A stretch of 9,633 nucleotides of DNA from RGIG529 sp963929765 (GTDB lineage: Bacteria > Bacillota > Clostridia > Oscillospirales > Oscillospiraceae): NCBI GenBank assembly GCA_963929765.1, contig CAWVKD010000021.1, positions 1 through 9,633 of the forward strand, written 5' to 3'. The notes beneath the pieces are model-generated. The model had not been told where the DNA came from. It did not search any database and saw only the letters and a list, made by a program, of their open reading frames with translations. Shown here one piece after another: positions 1 through 6,192 of the stretch (within the stretch, counting starts at the first letter, position 1; each line of letters begins with the position of its first letter). The translations under genes and the position numbers were made by a program.

Positions 1-77
1 CCGGGTGTGGCGAAGTTTGGTATCGCGCTTGAATGGGGTTCAAGAGGCCGCTGGTTCGAATCCAGTCACTCGGACCA
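1..77 (+). tRNA. tRNA-Pro (anticodon GGG)
   Basis: A full cloverleaf can be folded by eye: acceptor stem 1-7 with 67-73 (one G-T pair), D stem 10-13 with 23-26, anticodon stem 28-32 with 40-44, T stem 50-54 with 62-66, T loop TTCGAAT, and encoded CCA at 75-77. The seven-base loop 33-39 places GGG at 35-37, so it reads proline codons CCC/CCU. It begins at the first base of the window, so its promoter is not visible. The integrase gene next to it suggests that the 3' half of this tRNA is the attachment site; the element's copy of the core normally restores the tRNA end. The second att copy is not in the window, so the exact core cannot be fixed. Confidence 0.95.
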
Positions 78-90
78 ATTGAATATGAGG

Positions 91-126
91 AAAGCCCTGA
101 AACTGTAAGGTTTCAGGGCTTTTTTC
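91..126 (+). terminator. Rho-independent terminator after tRNA-Pro
   Basis: A perfect 12-bp stem (92-103 with 110-121, containing AGCCCTGAAAC) closes a short loop and is followed by a T-rich run with TTTTTTC. It sits 14 bases after the CCA. If integration is at the tRNA 3' end, this terminator is element DNA that replaced the host's own terminator. On the minus strand the trailing sequence is not U-rich, so it is a weak stop for the converging integrase transcript. Confidence 0.88.
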
Positions 127-202
127 TTTTCCTTCTTTCAATCAAACTTTTGCAAAAATATTTGAAAATTTTATATTTATTGCTTACATATTGCTCACAA
201 GT

Positions 203-1330
203 TCACATTGCATCTGTTACTTTGCGAAGATCGTCGAAGGATACATCCTGGTAGTGCCGGAGCATTTCTTGACTTGTATGCCCAATTAAAGAAAGCTTAT
301 CTTTATCTGCCCCAGGAGCTCGTTTCATCATCGTAGCAAATGTGTGTCGGCAAGAGTGTGGCGTATATTTGTGCCTTTTGGTTCCGTCATGCCCCTCAAT
401 AGGGTTCTCGATACCACAATCACTTAGCACTTGATAAAACATAGCGCGGTATTGTTCTATCGTCATTGCATTGCCATCTGGCCCGCAAAACACAGGGCCA
501 GAAATCTTATTTCCAATGAGACGGTCGATGATGGGCTGTATCTTTGGTGACACTGTTACTACTCTGTCTTTGCCTGCATCTGTCTTAGCGCCTCCTGTGA
601 AGGCTTTCTCTTTTCGGTTGTAATTTTCCACATCGAGAGCGAGTAGTTCAGACGGTCTAAACCCAAGATAACAATGACACAAAACATAGTCTGCTCCGGG
701 GATCAGGCCAACAGATAAGCGGATGGACTCCAAAGCATCTTCTGGCAGAGCCATTTTTGCGCTGGCATCTCCTCCACCAACAATCAGGTATTGCCCGAGA
801 TTTAAAACTGCCATGTGGCGAGGAATGGCGTACTTATAGAGAAGACCTGCAAGGGCTTTCATGTTTTCTTTTGTTCTTTTTCCTTTTGGACATTCGTCCA
901 AGCATTCTTGCAGGTCATCAATATCTACTAGATCAAAACGGAGAGGCCATACCGGTCTAAAATATTTTTCAGCAGCTGCATAACAATCCATAGTGTTTTT
1001 TCCGGCTCTGTGTGTCGGTTTCCAAGCTTCATACATTGCCTGCCATGTGATTGATTTCTTTCTTTCCGTCGTTAGCTGTGGGAGATATTCCAATGCCTCT
1101 TTTTTTGTTTTAAAACCTCCTTTGCTCCTTGTTGTTTTATGTAGTTTTCCGTCTTTATCTGTCGTATATCCCAAAACGCGAACAGCAGTCCATGTCTTTC
1201 CTCGTTTGAACACGCTTCCTGTTCCATTGCCTCGGCTCTTTGTATTTTGGCTGACATTTTGCTTTGCTCCGCAGGATAAACAATAGATGCTTTTATCCGG
1301 AATCTCCTGATGGCACTTTCTACATTTCAT
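203..1330 (-). CDS. int: Tyrosine recombinase/integrase with N-terminal zinc ribbon
   Basis: Site-specific integrase, 375 aa, catalysing integration and excision by strand exchange through a covalent 3'-phosphotyrosine. The C-terminal catalytic domain shows the full set: Arg225 in GFRPSELL, a Lys in the beta-hairpin near 249-254, His325 and Arg328 in PHSCRHTF, His351 in LIGHTS, and nucleophile Tyr360 in RHYQDV. Residues 1-22 form a Cys4 zinc ribbon (C3, C6, C17, C20), followed by a basic arm-binding region with GTGSVFKRGKTW and a core-binding domain around 90-180. Length matches full-length phage/ICE integrases. Start ATG at 1330 has CGGAG about nine bases upstream. The gene points toward tRNA-Pro and ends 125 bp from it, the standard layout for a tRNA-integrating element. 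The zinc ribbon at the N-terminus is less common than a plain AP2-like arm domain. Confidence 0.96.
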   Translation of the reverse strand: MKCRKCHQEIPDKSIYCLSCGAKQNVSQNTKSRGNGTGSVFKRGKTWTAVRVLGYTTDKDGKLHKTTRSKGGFKTKKEALEYLPQLTTERKKSITWQAMYEAWKPTHRAGKNTMDCYAAAEKYFRPVWPLRFDLVDIDDLQECLDECPKGKRTKENMKALAGLLYKYAIPRHMAVLNLGQYLIVGGGDASAKMALPEDALESIRLSVGLIPGADYVLCHCYLGFRPSELLALDVENYNRKEKAFTGGAKTDAGKDRVVTVSPKIQPIIDRLIGNKISGPVFCGPDGNAMTIEQYRAMFYQVLSDCGIENPIEGHDGTKRHKYTPHSCRHTFATMMKRAPGADKDKLSLIGHTSQEMLRHYQDVSFDDLRKVTDAM

Positions 1331-1360
1331 GCGTTAAATCTCCGTTGTTTATATATAATA

Positions 1361-1397
1361 TGGGCATCCAGCATACTGGCTGGCTGCCCACTTTTTT
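1361..1397. terminator. Probable bidirectional terminator hairpin between lipoprotein and int
   Basis: TGGGCA (1361-1366) pairs with TGCCCA (1385-1390), and CCAG (1368-1371) pairs with CTGG (1380-1383), with one mismatch between them. On the plus strand it is followed by C then six T. On the minus strand it lies right after the lipoprotein stop codon (1396-1398) and is followed by TATTATATAT, a weaker U-tract. I read it as the end of the lipoprotein transcript; the plus-strand signal would also stop antisense transcription. The AT-rich stretch 1351-1360 may serve as the -10 region of the int promoter. Confidence 0.6.
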
Positions 1398-2379
1398 ATT
1401 GTTCGGTAAGCTGCGTAAGATCAAATTTCATGTATGCGACTTTTGTTTCATTAAAATTCATAAAATCTTCAATTTCAACTTCTACCGGTTCCGTAGTATC
1501 CGATAGAGAAAATGCATATTGCACATCAACTGATGTTCCTGGCCTCACATCTGCATAGTATGCATCTGCATCGTATGATTGGCTTTGTACGGAATAAGCG
1601 CTTTCGATTTCTACTCCATTCTGGAATGCTTTGCACATTGTTGACCATGCTGCACTTGTTGTTTCATCGCTATTATTTGTCCAAGTAAAATTAACGACAA
1701 TTGCATCGTTCCCGTCGGAATCTTTAGACAGAAATGCAGATTTAATCTCAACGCGGGAATTTTCCCACTCTGCTATGTTTTGGCTATTCGATTCTGCTGA
1801 TTCTACATCAAGTGTTGAATTGGATGGTTCATTTATACTGTTCCCCTCAATATCTCCAATGATGTCATCAATAGAACTTTCAGCATCATCACCCTCTACT
1901 TTTTCGAGTTCAACTTTACTGGTTATTCCGAATAGTGTTATTTCGCAGCTTAATATACCGTCTTTGTATTCAAATGTTTTAGTATCAGAGTTTTCACGTA
2001 TGATGGATTCTTCCATCATTTCAGGATCAGATGTTGAAATAAAAGAGTAGCTCTTTTCCGCTGTCGTTGGATATTCAAACGATCCGTACCAATAAGTATT
2101 GAAATATGATTCCTTGTCAAAAACGAGAAATAACCCAATTTTTTCTTCATTTATAATAACGAAAGTAAAATTACTATCGTCGTTATTATAATTCGCATTC
2201 ACTACACGCCAAATTCCAACCATATTCGGTATTTCAGTAGGAATTTCTTCTTCCGAATGAACAATATCGTCTGATTGATCACTTATGTTTTCTGAAGGCG
2301 ATCCTCCTGATCCTTCACCACATGCAACCAATGATACGCACATTACTGCACAAAATAAGAATATTAAGACTTTTTTCAG
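1396..2379 (-). CDS. Secreted lipoprotein, DUF5067-like C-terminal domain, probable CTG start
   Basis: Cell-envelope lipoprotein of about 327 aa. The first ATG (2343) gives a signal peptide without its basic start. Reading twelve codons further upstream in frame to CTG at 2379 gives M-K-K-V-L-I-F-L-F, a normal lipoprotein leader, placed six bases after a strong AGGAGAGG. The lipobox LVAC puts the lipidated cysteine at residue 20. A Ser/Gly/Asp/Glu-rich linker follows, then a beta-rich domain (about 53-165), a second acidic linker, and a domain at about 205-325 with TWTNNSDETTS and a KAFQNGVEIES segment that resembles the DUF5067 family of Bacillota lipoproteins. Function is unknown. In this lysogeny-side position it is probably a cargo (moron) gene expressed by the lysogen. 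The family assignment is from memory, not from a search. Confidence 0.75.
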   Translation of the reverse strand: MKKVLIFLFCAVMCVSLVACGEGSGGSPSENISDQSDDIVHSEEEIPTEIPNMVGIWRVVNANYNNDDSNFTFVIINEEKIGLFLVFDKESYFNTYWYGSFEYPTTAEKSYSFISTSDPEMMEESIIRENSDTKTFEYKDGILSCEITLFGITSKVELEKVEGDDAESSIDDIIGDIEGNSINEPSNSTLDVESAESNSQNIAEWENSRVEIKSAFLSKDSDGNDAIVVNFTWTNNSDETTSAAWSTMCKAFQNGVEIESAYSVQSQSYDADAYYADVRPGTSVDVQYAFSLSDTTEPVEVEIEDFMNFNETKVAYMKFDLTQLTEQ

Positions 2380-2479
2380 TTTCCTCTCCTTATTCGATTT
2401 GTAATTTAACTAATAGCTGAATCGCAGCTTGCTTCCGTGCCAAGAATCTTTTGTTTCATGTAATGTTCAAATACACGGA

Positions 2480-3747
2480 TCATTCATTTTCCTCTGGATA
2501 TTGTTCTTTTTTTAAAGCCAAAGATTCCCGATACTGTTCAGCAGGGGCAATATCAATAAATTCCACGGATTTGTCAAAGTTTTCTTTCACTACCTTTTTG
2601 ATTTCATCCAGTGTGACATTGAAAAATTCCCTTCGCCGATTGATAAAGTTTAATTTTCTGCTTTCGAAGGCTACATGAAGAGCCGTTTCTAATTTTGGCG
2701 CATCATCGGAAAAGATCATTGCGTGGACATCAAAATTAAATGGAACGGAAGCATCCCCTAGTTCGTCAACACGCTCCATGGGATTTAATCTTCTTGTCAT
2801 TCCAATCTTATATATATTTTCCCCAAATGCACCGATATTGGAAATGATATATACGTAACCGGCTTTTTGATTTGCTTCTCTATAGTCAACATTTTTAAAA
2901 TCTGCATCGATTTTCTGAAGCTGCTTTTCAATCTCCGCCTTCTTTTCTTCTATAGCGGAACGGTCTTCATCGGAAGCCGTTTTCAGTTGCTCATTGATTT
3001 TTTTCAAAGCGTTCTGGTAATGCTTTTGTTCCTTTTCGAGTTTCTTCCGTTCTTCTTCAATTTCACGTGCCAATTTTGCTTCTTCTCTCATTCTGGCTCG
3101 AGCTTCTTTCTGCTCTTCTTTTTCATCCTGCTTTTTTCGCTGATATTCAAATGCAAGGTACAGCTCTTCAATTTTAAGCCGGTAGTAGGTCGGTGTAATG
3201 CTTATGCCCATCATTGAACCTAGTTTCGATATGGCATCTCTGGACGATCCAATTCTTTTTTCACTGGATTCAATATTATTATATTTGACGTGTTCGATTA
3301 CATCATCACACTCAGAGTTGAATGCCCGGAGCAGAAGTTTCTGCATATCGGCGACCATTTTTTCCCTTTTGCAGCACTACCGTTTAGTGTCCAGTTTGTT
3401 GAACCATAGACAGCAGACTTTCCTTTAATCATGTCTTTCTGTTTTGCTCGAATTTCCAGGAGTCTGGCCCTGTATTCATCGGAGTTCATAAAAGAATATC
3501 GAGGAGTATAAATGCCAGAACTTTGGAGCAAAACTGCCTCATCTGTTTCTACAATTTCAGATTTTAACTGTGCCAATTTTTCTTTTGCTGCAGAAATTTC
3601 CGCAGAAATATCTTTTTGCATGGAATCGTATTCTGCCTTTAGTTCTTGAACCTTTCTTTGCCATTCGGCTAATTCTATCTGTTCTTTTGGCATTTGACTT
3701 TTTAACAATTCCAGCTCTTTCTTTTCTTTCCATCCAAATAGGGACAT
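2480..3747 (-). pseudogene. DUF4041 / T5orf172 (GIY-YIG-like) coiled-coil protein, split by a -1 frameshift
   Basis: Two overlapping frames read as one family. The upstream part begins at ATG 3747 (GAGGTG seven bases before) with MSLFGWKEKKEL, has coiled coil at about 10-70 and the DUF4041-like stretch ETDEAVLLQS...RYSF. It runs in frame to K130 in AAKGKK, then shifts. The downstream part (3358-2480) continues as MVADMQKLLLRAFNSECD, a strongly charged coiled coil, then a T5orf172/MUG113-type domain (GYVYIISN, IYKIGMTRRLNPMERVDEL, RREFFNV). The switch point is a run of six A (T at 3358-3363) after GGG; one extra A, or a -1 slip, gives a continuous 422-aa protein. As written, the first frame ends shortly after 3298 with unrelated residues. 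Proteins of this family occur in prophage lysogeny regions; their biochemical role is not settled. Confidence 0.8.
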
Positions 3748-3767
3748 ACGAACACACCTCGCCACGT

Positions 3768-3935
3768 TTATTTATCTCTTTCTCTTGTGGTACTCTCTGT
3801 ATATAGATGTCTGACTTTCCACATCTCCTTATCTGTTTGAAGCACCAATTGTTTTGGTTGCCAATATTTTGCATTATGATTTAATATAGATAGCAAAACA
3901 GGGCAAAAAAAACAAAAATCGACGTTTTTGATCAT
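3768..3935 (-). CDS. Possible 55-aa small protein upstream of the DUF4041 gene
   Basis: An ATG at 3935 follows AAAGGAG with a short three-base gap and opens a 55-codon frame, MIKNVDFCFFCPVLLS onward, with a short hydrophobic Cys-containing stretch followed by a charged C-terminus. It stops 20 bases before the DUF4041 start, consistent with a two-gene leader arrangement. I recognise no family. Against it: the SD spacing is tight, composition is AT-rich intergenic-like, and the frame continues upstream as an unbroken antisense frame across the peptidase gene. Treat as a weak call. Confidence 0.22.
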   Translation of the reverse strand: MIKNVDFCFFCPVLLSILNHNAKYWQPKQLVLQTDKEMWKVRHLYTESTTRERDK

Positions 3936-4016
3936 ACACTCCTTTCCATCATTTCCGTGCAATATGCGCTTTCTTCCTCTATCATGATCACCAGAACGAA
4001 AAAGGAGTGATGATAG

Positions 4017-4622
4017 ATGGATTACAAAAACTACCAAACAGCAAGAGATTTGGCGTGGCGCGCTTTGCTCCAATGCAATATCCGGAAGCTGCCTGTTAAA
4101 GTGAGCTATCTTTGCAAGCAGGAGGGATACCGATTGTATTCTTACACAGAAGGGATACGCCACATAAAAGGATTCCGTTTGGAAGAACAATGTACAAGAA
4201 GCGACGGATTTTCCACACGGTTTGATGATTGCTATTATATCTTCTACAACCCCCATATGCCGGTGGGCCGTATACGATTTACCATTGCCCATGAGATTGG
4301 GCACATTGTATTGGGCCATTTGAACAAGCAGGGTGCCTTTACATCTCAAAACAGGGAACCGGGTCCGGCAGATGCACCAGAAGAGCAGATGGCCAACGTA
4401 TTTGCTTCCAGGCTTCTTGCACCCGCTTGTGTGCTCAACCATGTAAACGCCACAACCCCGGAACAGATTGCGGCTTTCTGTGATATTTCTCTGCAATCTG
4501 CGACTTATCGAGCAGAGCGTCTGAGAGTATTGCAAAAGCGGGGGAAATTTGGCATTTCTTCATTGGAAAGGGAAGTATATCAGCGGTTTCTCCCTTTCCT
4601 GCACAGCTTGGAAAAAGGCTAA
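4017..4622 (+). CDS. ImmA/IrrE family zinc metallopeptidase
   Basis: Cytoplasmic metalloprotease, 201 aa, of the type that cleaves and inactivates phage/ICE repressors (ImmA on ImmR in ICEBs1) or DdrO in Deinococcus. The gluzincin motif is seen as HEIGH at residues 92-96 (two His ligands and catalytic Glu93), with the downstream acidic helix EEQMANVFASRLL at about 122-134, where Glu122 or Glu123 should be the third ligand. RIRFTIAHEIGHIVLGH is typical of the family. Start ATG 4017 follows AAAGGAGTGATGATAG, a strong SD. The gene stops tail-to-tail with the XRE repressor, which is its expected substrate. Unlike the co-directional ImmR-ImmA pair, here the two genes converge and so cannot share one transcript. 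Confidence 0.93.
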   Translation: MDYKNYQTARDLAWRALLQCNIRKLPVKVSYLCKQEGYRLYSYTEGIRHIKGFRLEEQCTRSDGFSTRFDDCYYIFYNPHMPVGRIRFTIAHEIGHIVLGHLNKQGAFTSQNREPGPADAPEEQMANVFASRLLAPACVLNHVNATTPEQIAAFCDISLQSATYRAERLRVLQKRGKFGISSLEREVYQRFLPFLHSLEKG

Positions 4623-5101
4623 AGCTCAGGCGGGTAAACGGGCGGATGCTCTTCATCTGCCTTTTTTATGGATTCTGCATCCACAGGCTCAGAGATCTCT
4701 ATCGTCTCACCGCCACGGGCAACCAAAGGAAGCGTTTCTTCTTTCTGGTACCGGCCAGAGGATACCAGGTCTTCTGCATAAAGAGCAACCCGTTCTTGCC
4801 CCGCCTCGTTCAGCTTGCGGCAGGCATTTACAATCTGGTCCGATATCCCCTCGTCCTTCGGGATGGGGGGATTTACTGTTTCCGTCCGCCCCAGCAGATA
4901 ATCTACAGAGCAATCTAGATAGTCGGCGATACGTGCCAGACTATCAAAGGATAAAGCTTTTCCGTGCCGCAAATTGGATATTGTATTTGAACCAAGGTTG
5001 AGCACTATGAGCATTTCTTTAATGACAATTCCATTCTTTTTTGCTGTATCTTTGATTTTTTCCGCTACAGCTAACGGATCATACAATTTAGCGATTCTCA
5101 A
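4619..5101 (-). CDS. XRE-family HTH repressor (CI/ImmR-like)
   Basis: Sequence-specific DNA-binding repressor, about 160 aa, expected to maintain lysogeny by blocking the rightward early promoter. The N-terminal helix-turn-helix is clear: KEMLIVLNLGSNTISNLRHG, then the family hallmark LARIADYLDCSVDYLLGRT. The C-terminal third is acidic and proline-rich and has no LexA-type peptidase motif, so inactivation would need an outside protease, matching the ImmA gene next door. Start is uncertain: a GTG at 5113 overlaps the only GGAG (5113-5116), and a TTG at 5110 is too close to it, so I prefer TTG at 5101, 11 bases downstream. The gene's last four bases overlap the peptidase stop codon (TAG and TAA share CTAA at 4619-4622). 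Confidence 0.88.
   Translation of the reverse strand: MRIAKLYDPLAVAEKIKDTAKKNGIVIKEMLIVLNLGSNTISNLRHGKALSFDSLARIADYLDCSVDYLLGRTETVNPPIPKDEGISDQIVNACRKLNEAGQERVALYAEDLVSSGRYQKEETLPLVARGGETIEISEPVDAESIKKADEEHPPVYPPEL
4641..4667 (+). terminator. Intrinsic terminator of the ImmA-type gene, inside the repressor coding region
   Basis: GGCGGATG (4641-4648) pairs with CATCTGCC (4654-4661) over 8 bp with one G-T pair and a five-base loop, followed by six T (4662-4667). It lies 19 bases after the peptidase stop. On the opposite strand the same bases encode the Lys-Lys-Ala-Asp-Glu-Glu-His segment near the repressor C-terminus, so the sequence carries both jobs. Confidence 0.8.
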
Positions 5102-5159
5102 TTTGTGCAACACTCCAATATATATATATTGAGCGATTTATATGTCTACAATCACTAAA
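5087..5159. promoter_or_regulatory. Candidate operator half-sites in the genetic switch
   Basis: Three related ten-base sites occur around the divergent repressor/Cro start region: TTTAGCGATT at 5087-5096 (plus), TTGAGCGATT at 5129-5138 (plus) and TTTAGTGATT on the minus strand at 5150-5159. The last two face each other as an inverted pair with a short spacer. They overlap the candidate promoters of both genes, as expected for repressor/Cro binding. The first lies at the start of the repressor gene. Recognition by eye only; no footprint or motif statistics. Confidence 0.35.
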
Positions 5160-5173
5160 TAGAGTAATATACT
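5145..5173 (+). promoter_or_regulatory. Candidate early rightward promoter
   Basis: TCTACA (5145-5150, four of six matches to TTGACA) and TATACT (5168-5173, five of six matches to TATAAT) are separated by 17 bp and lie about 50 bp before the Cro-like gene. The -35 box touches the facing half-site at 5150-5159, so a repressor bound there would block it. On the minus strand an AT repeat at 5118-5130 could supply a repressor promoter, but no good -35 is visible. Confidence 0.4.
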
Positions 5174-5226
5174 ATAACCATGTTATTGATTCACCCAAAT
5201 CATACCATAAAAAGGAGGATGATGCA

Positions 5227-5430
5227 ATGAGTATTGGAAGAAATATCCTGCGTATGCGGGAAAAACAGGGGATGAATCAAACACAACTTGCCAAAGAAGT
5301 TGGGGTCACCCAGTCGGCTATTTGCCAGATTGAGAAAGGGATCAGAAATCCATCGCTGCAAGTTGGTTCTGAAATTGCCAGGGCCCTTGGGTGTTCGATG
5401 GAAGACCTTTTGGACGAAAGGGAACGCTGA
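5227..5430 (+). CDS. Cro-like XRE-family HTH regulator
   Basis: Small DNA-binding protein of 67 aa consisting of little more than one helix-turn-helix domain: NILRMREKQGMNQTQLAKEV, VTQSAICQIEKGIRNPS, then IARALGCSMEDLLDE. This is the compact Cro/XRE layout. As the first gene of the rightward operon, facing the repressor, it should turn down the lysogeny promoter when the phage enters lytic growth. Start ATG 5227 follows AAAAAGGAGGATGATGCA, a very strong SD. No dimerisation extension is visible. A gap of 114 bp separates it from the next gene; it contains only a 12-codon frame (5443-5481) without an SD. Confidence 0.9.
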   Translation: MSIGRNILRMREKQGMNQTQLAKEVGVTQSAICQIEKGIRNPSLQVGSEIARALGCSMEDLLDERER

Positions 5431-5544
5431 TGGGGCATCAAAATGCGATTGTTTGACTGCTGTGATGGCTCTTACAAGTGAGTGACAGGAAGTCATCATA
5501 GGACATCCTGTTTCCTGCGTAAAATGCAGAAGGAGGTGGTACAA

Positions 5545-5724
5545 ATGCCCGTGAACGAGGTACCGAATATTGTTGAGGAATTTATGATTGGAAACACTCG
5601 GATCAGGATTGCCGACAATTACTGTGCAGGGAAAACCAAGGAAGATGTGCAGCGGATTTTAAAAGAAATTGCACGGACAGCGCAAGAACATATCACGGCG
5701 GCAGCGGCTCGCAAGGGCGAATAG
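5545..5724 (+). CDS. Small early protein (59 aa), TnpW-like at best
   Basis: A 59-aa protein. The true start is ATG 5545, since AGAAGGAGGTGG lies seven bases upstream; a longer in-frame start at 5482 has no SD and gives an unlikely leader. The layout is a short beta-like segment (FMIGNTRIRIADNYC), then GKTKEDVQRILKEIARTAQ as an amphipathic helix, ending in an alanine-rich helix. The beta-then-helix pattern with KTKED recalls the small TnpW proteins of clostridial mobile elements, but the match is weak and I would not transfer a function. It is well conserved in form for an early-operon accessory protein. Confidence 0.75.
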   Translation: MPVNEVPNIVEEFMIGNTRIRIADNYCAGKTKEDVQRILKEIARTAQEHITAAAARKGE

Positions 5725-5729
5725 CAGAT

Positions 5730-5750
5730 TGCCTCCCGTGAAAGGAGGCA
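5730..5750 (+). promoter_or_regulatory. Intergenic hairpin containing an SD-like sequence
   Basis: TGCCTCC (5730-5736) pairs perfectly with GGAGGCA (5744-5750) around a seven-base loop. No T-run follows, so it is not a normal terminator. The same CCTCC could instead pair with the real SD of the next gene (AGGAGGTG at 5769-5776), giving two mutually exclusive folds that could tune translation of the downstream membrane protein, or simply end or process the upstream message. Confidence 0.35.
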
Positions 5751-5781
5751 GGTAGGACAAGCCTGTTCAGGAGGTGAAACA

Positions 5782-6000
5782 ATGGAAAAACAAAAGAGAC
5801 AGGAAGCAGTATGCAGGATATTGTTTTTTCTCCTTGCATGCGCAGCAGTTATCTTTGCAGGACTGTTTCTGGGTACAGCAGGAGCCAGCGATTTGGGCCG
5901 TCTGGATGTGTATGAAAATCATCGATTACCTACCGGACCATACGTTGACCATACAGCGGACAGGCTATCCTTCTGGAACTCCGGAACTGCCCATCTGTAA
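5782..6000 (+). CDS. Small single-pass membrane protein (72 aa)
   Basis: Start ATG 5782 has an excellent SD (CAGGAGGTGAAACA). The N-terminus is basic (MEKQKRQEAVCR), followed by one hydrophobic segment at about 13-32 (ILFFLLACAAVIFAGLFLG), so it should sit in the cytoplasmic membrane, with the short remainder outside or inside depending on topology. The last 28 or so residues are read from the same DNA that encodes the next gene's N-terminus in the +1 frame and look like out-of-frame sequence. Either the two genes genuinely overlap by about 89 bp or this gene lost its proper end. No family recognised; small TM proteins are frequent early phage genes. Confidence 0.65.
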   Translation: MEKQKRQEAVCRILFFLLACAAVIFAGLFLGTAGASDLGRLDVYENHRLPTGPYVDHTADRLSFWNSGTAHL

Positions 6001-6190
6001 TCGATGCCATCAGGAGATCGGATGGGAGGAAGAAGTATACAGCCTGAACGGGGAATGGGTTTGTTCTGACTGCTTTGAGGAAGATTTGGAAGAGCTTGGA
6101 CTTTCTCTGATTGCACAGGCTATGGATATTGAGACAAAAAAAGCGTATGAAATGCATGAGATATATGTAATGGACCGAATGGAGGAATAA
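5912..6190 (+). CDS. Cys4 zinc-ribbon phage protein (92 aa)
   Basis: Starts at ATG 5912 (or two codons earlier at 5906) inside the preceding membrane-protein gene; there is no good SD, so translation is probably coupled to that gene. The frame extends upstream to 5774, but that part is the out-of-frame shadow of the membrane protein. The N-terminus is MKIIDYLPDHTLTIQRTGYP, followed by a treble-clef/LIM-like zinc site with C-x2-C (ICNRC) and, about 20 residues later, C-x2-C (VCSDC), separated by EEEVYSLNGEW. The C-terminus is an acidic helix with EEDLEELGL. Proteins with this plan are common hypothetical genes in clostridial prophage early regions; zinc binding is predicted, function unknown. 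Confidence 0.8.
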   Translation: MKIIDYLPDHTLTIQRTGYPSGTPELPICNRCHQEIGWEEEVYSLNGEWVCSDCFEEDLEELGLSLIAQAMDIETKKAYEMHEIYVMDRMEE

Positions 6191-6192
6191 CG

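Noticed and set aside
3913..3930. Inverted repeat CAAAAA-N6-TTTTTG as an operator or LexA box
   Set aside because: The arms are simple A/T runs, the core is not symmetric, and it does not match the SOS boxes I know for Bacillota.
3936..4535. Long minus-strand frame opposite the ImmA/IrrE gene
   Set aside because: It has no family features and lies antisense to a gene with a clear HEIGH motif. Only its last 55 codons, outside the peptidase gene and with a nearby SD, are kept as a weak call.
5443..5481. Twelve-codon frame (MRLFDCCDGSYK) between the Cro-like gene and the 59-aa gene
   Set aside because: No SD and no further support; length is within chance expectation.
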